DNA from: Thiotrichaceae bacterium
GTDB lineage: Bacteria; Pseudomonadota; Gammaproteobacteria; Thiotrichales; Thiotrichaceae
Assembly (NCBI GenBank): GCA_026992705.1
Contig: JALWYT010000208.1
Coordinates: 1 to 5,373, forward strand
DNA length: 5,373 bases
Direction: 5' to 3'
The notes under the pieces were generated by a model that ran no database searches, had not been told where the DNA came from, and saw nothing but the letters and a program-made list of their open reading frames with translations. Positions 4,819 to 5,373 of the stretch are shown here, piece after piece. How positions within the stretch are numbered: the first letter of the stretch is position 1; the number at the start of each line of letters is the position of its first letter. The translations under genes were made by a program, and so were the position numbers.

Positions 4819-5373
4819 TTATTTTCTAAATTTAAGACGAAGTTCAGGCTCAAAATATTCAGGTCTCGGTGGTTTTGGCAGCCTTTTATTATAGCACCGA
4901 TCTATAGCTCGTTTTATTGATTCACAATACTCTCGACTACCATCACAGAAACGAATACGAGCACGGTTAATGTATAATGAGCGTGAAACTTTCAAGTCAA
5001 CGGACGATGACCAACCACCTGAAATTTGTGTAGGTCGGATCCAGCATCTATCCATAAATGCTTTCACCCTACCTGCCCATAAATTTTTCCCTTGTTTAAT
5101 ACGACCTGCCTCAGATCTGCGTGCCGCTTCAACTGCTTTGCGTTTCTTTTCAGCATCAGCAGCGGCTTGTTTGCGTTTTTCTTCTGCGGCTTTTCTTGCA
5201 GCCGCGACTGCTTTACGCTTTCGCTCTCTTTCTGCTTCGGCTTTCTTTTTAGCAGCGGCTTCTTCTGCGGCTTTTTTAGCAGTAGCTTGTTTGCGTTCTT
5301 CTTCTTTTTTCTTTTTTGCCTCAGCTTGCTTACGGGCTTCTTCAGCTTTACGCTTTTTCGCTTCTGCCCGCTT
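4819..5373 (-). CDS. tolA: TolA, C-terminal part (5'-truncated at the window edge)
   Basis: TolA is the inner-membrane protein that, driven by TolQR and the proton motive force, reaches across the periplasm to TolB and other partners. The frame is open from 5373 and ends in TAA (4819-4821), leaving 184 residues. The first 88 or so are the long Lys/Ala/Glu/Arg helix of domain II. Domain III follows: LWAGRVKAFMDRCWIRP, a glycine turn, a VDLKVSRSLYINRARI strand pair and the closing LPKPPRPEYFEPELRLKFRK, which matches the E. coli IPKPPSQAVYEVFKNAPLDF end. The N-terminal membrane helix lies outside the window. Domain III holds four cysteines (fragment residues 110, 143, 150, 160), where E. coli TolA has two. 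A GTG at 5067 is internal and not the start. Position before tolB confirms the call. Confidence 0.95.
   Translation of the reverse strand, partial: KRAEAKKRKAEEARKQAEAKKKKEEERKQATAKKAAEEAAAKKKAEAERERKRKAVAAARKAAEEKRKQAAADAEKKRKAVEAARRSEAGRIKQGKNLWAGRVKAFMDRCWIRPTQISGGWSSSVDLKVSRSLYINRARIRFCDGSREYCESIKRAIDRCYNKRLPKPPRPEYFEPELRLKFRK
5110..5373 (-). repeat. tolA: Low-complexity Lys/Ala/Glu/Arg coding repeat of TolA domain II
   Basis: These 88 codons use almost only Lys, Ala, Glu, Arg and Gln, in irregular units such as RKAEEEAKK-like blocks (for example AKRKKQAEE-type spacing of charged pairs and alanines). On the plus strand it appears as repeats of TTC, GGC, AGC, TTT and GCG triplets. It encodes the extended periplasmic helix and is expected to vary in length between strains. 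It continues beyond the window edge. Confidence 0.8.

Noticed and set aside
4712..4894. Plus-strand open frame of 60 codons
   Set aside because: Antisense across the tolB signal peptide and tolA end, with no recognisable protein.
5110..5373. Tandem repeat or CRISPR-like array
   Set aside because: The repetition is at codon level, irregular and fully open in the TolA frame, so it is the coding repeat of domain II.

Overview
The window holds the distal half of a Tol-Pal operon, followed by two queuosine (7-deazaguanine) biosynthesis genes and, convergent to them, the 3' end of sbcD. On the minus strand the order of transcription is tolA (5'-truncated by the window edge), tolB, pal, cpoB, queE, queC. 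On the plus strand only the last 162 codons of sbcD are present. The order tolA-tolB-pal-cpoB-queE-queC matches the arrangement known from gammaproteobacteria such as Pseudomonas, so the source is most likely a gammaproteobacterium. The base composition is AT-leaning and the proteins are not close to the enterobacterial ones. I cannot name a genus from the sequence alone.

Region by region: 1-489 encodes the SbcD C-terminal domain. Bases 490-737 are an AT-rich convergent intergenic region with imperfect inverted repeats. Bases 738-2073 encode queC and queE, separated by 19 nt. Bases 2074-2175 hold a candidate promoter and hairpin in front of queE. Bases 2176-4807 encode cpoB, pal and tolB, and 4819-5373 encode the end of tolA. 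The tolA/tolB and tolB/pal gaps are only 11 and 9 nt and carry Shine-Dalgarno sequences, so these genes are clearly co-transcribed. The pal/cpoB gap is 61 nt and contains a 28-nt near-palindrome.

Functionally, TolA spans the periplasm and its C-terminal domain contacts TolB. TolB is a periplasmic beta-propeller protein that binds Pal, and Pal is an outer-membrane lipoprotein that binds peptidoglycan. CpoB is a periplasmic coiled-coil/TPR partner that links the Tol machine to peptidoglycan synthesis during division. QueE and QueC are cytoplasmic and make CDG and then preQ0, the precursor of queuosine in tRNA. Their place behind the Tol genes is conserved synteny, not evidence of a shared function.

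I found no CRISPR array, mobile element, tRNA/rRNA gene or new defence-like system. What merits a second look is modest: the regulatory DNA before queE and cpoB, the absence of Shine-Dalgarno sequences at both que genes, shortened loops in TolB, two additional cysteines in TolA, a Gly/Tyr-rich Pal linker, and an sbcD with no sbcC directly after it.
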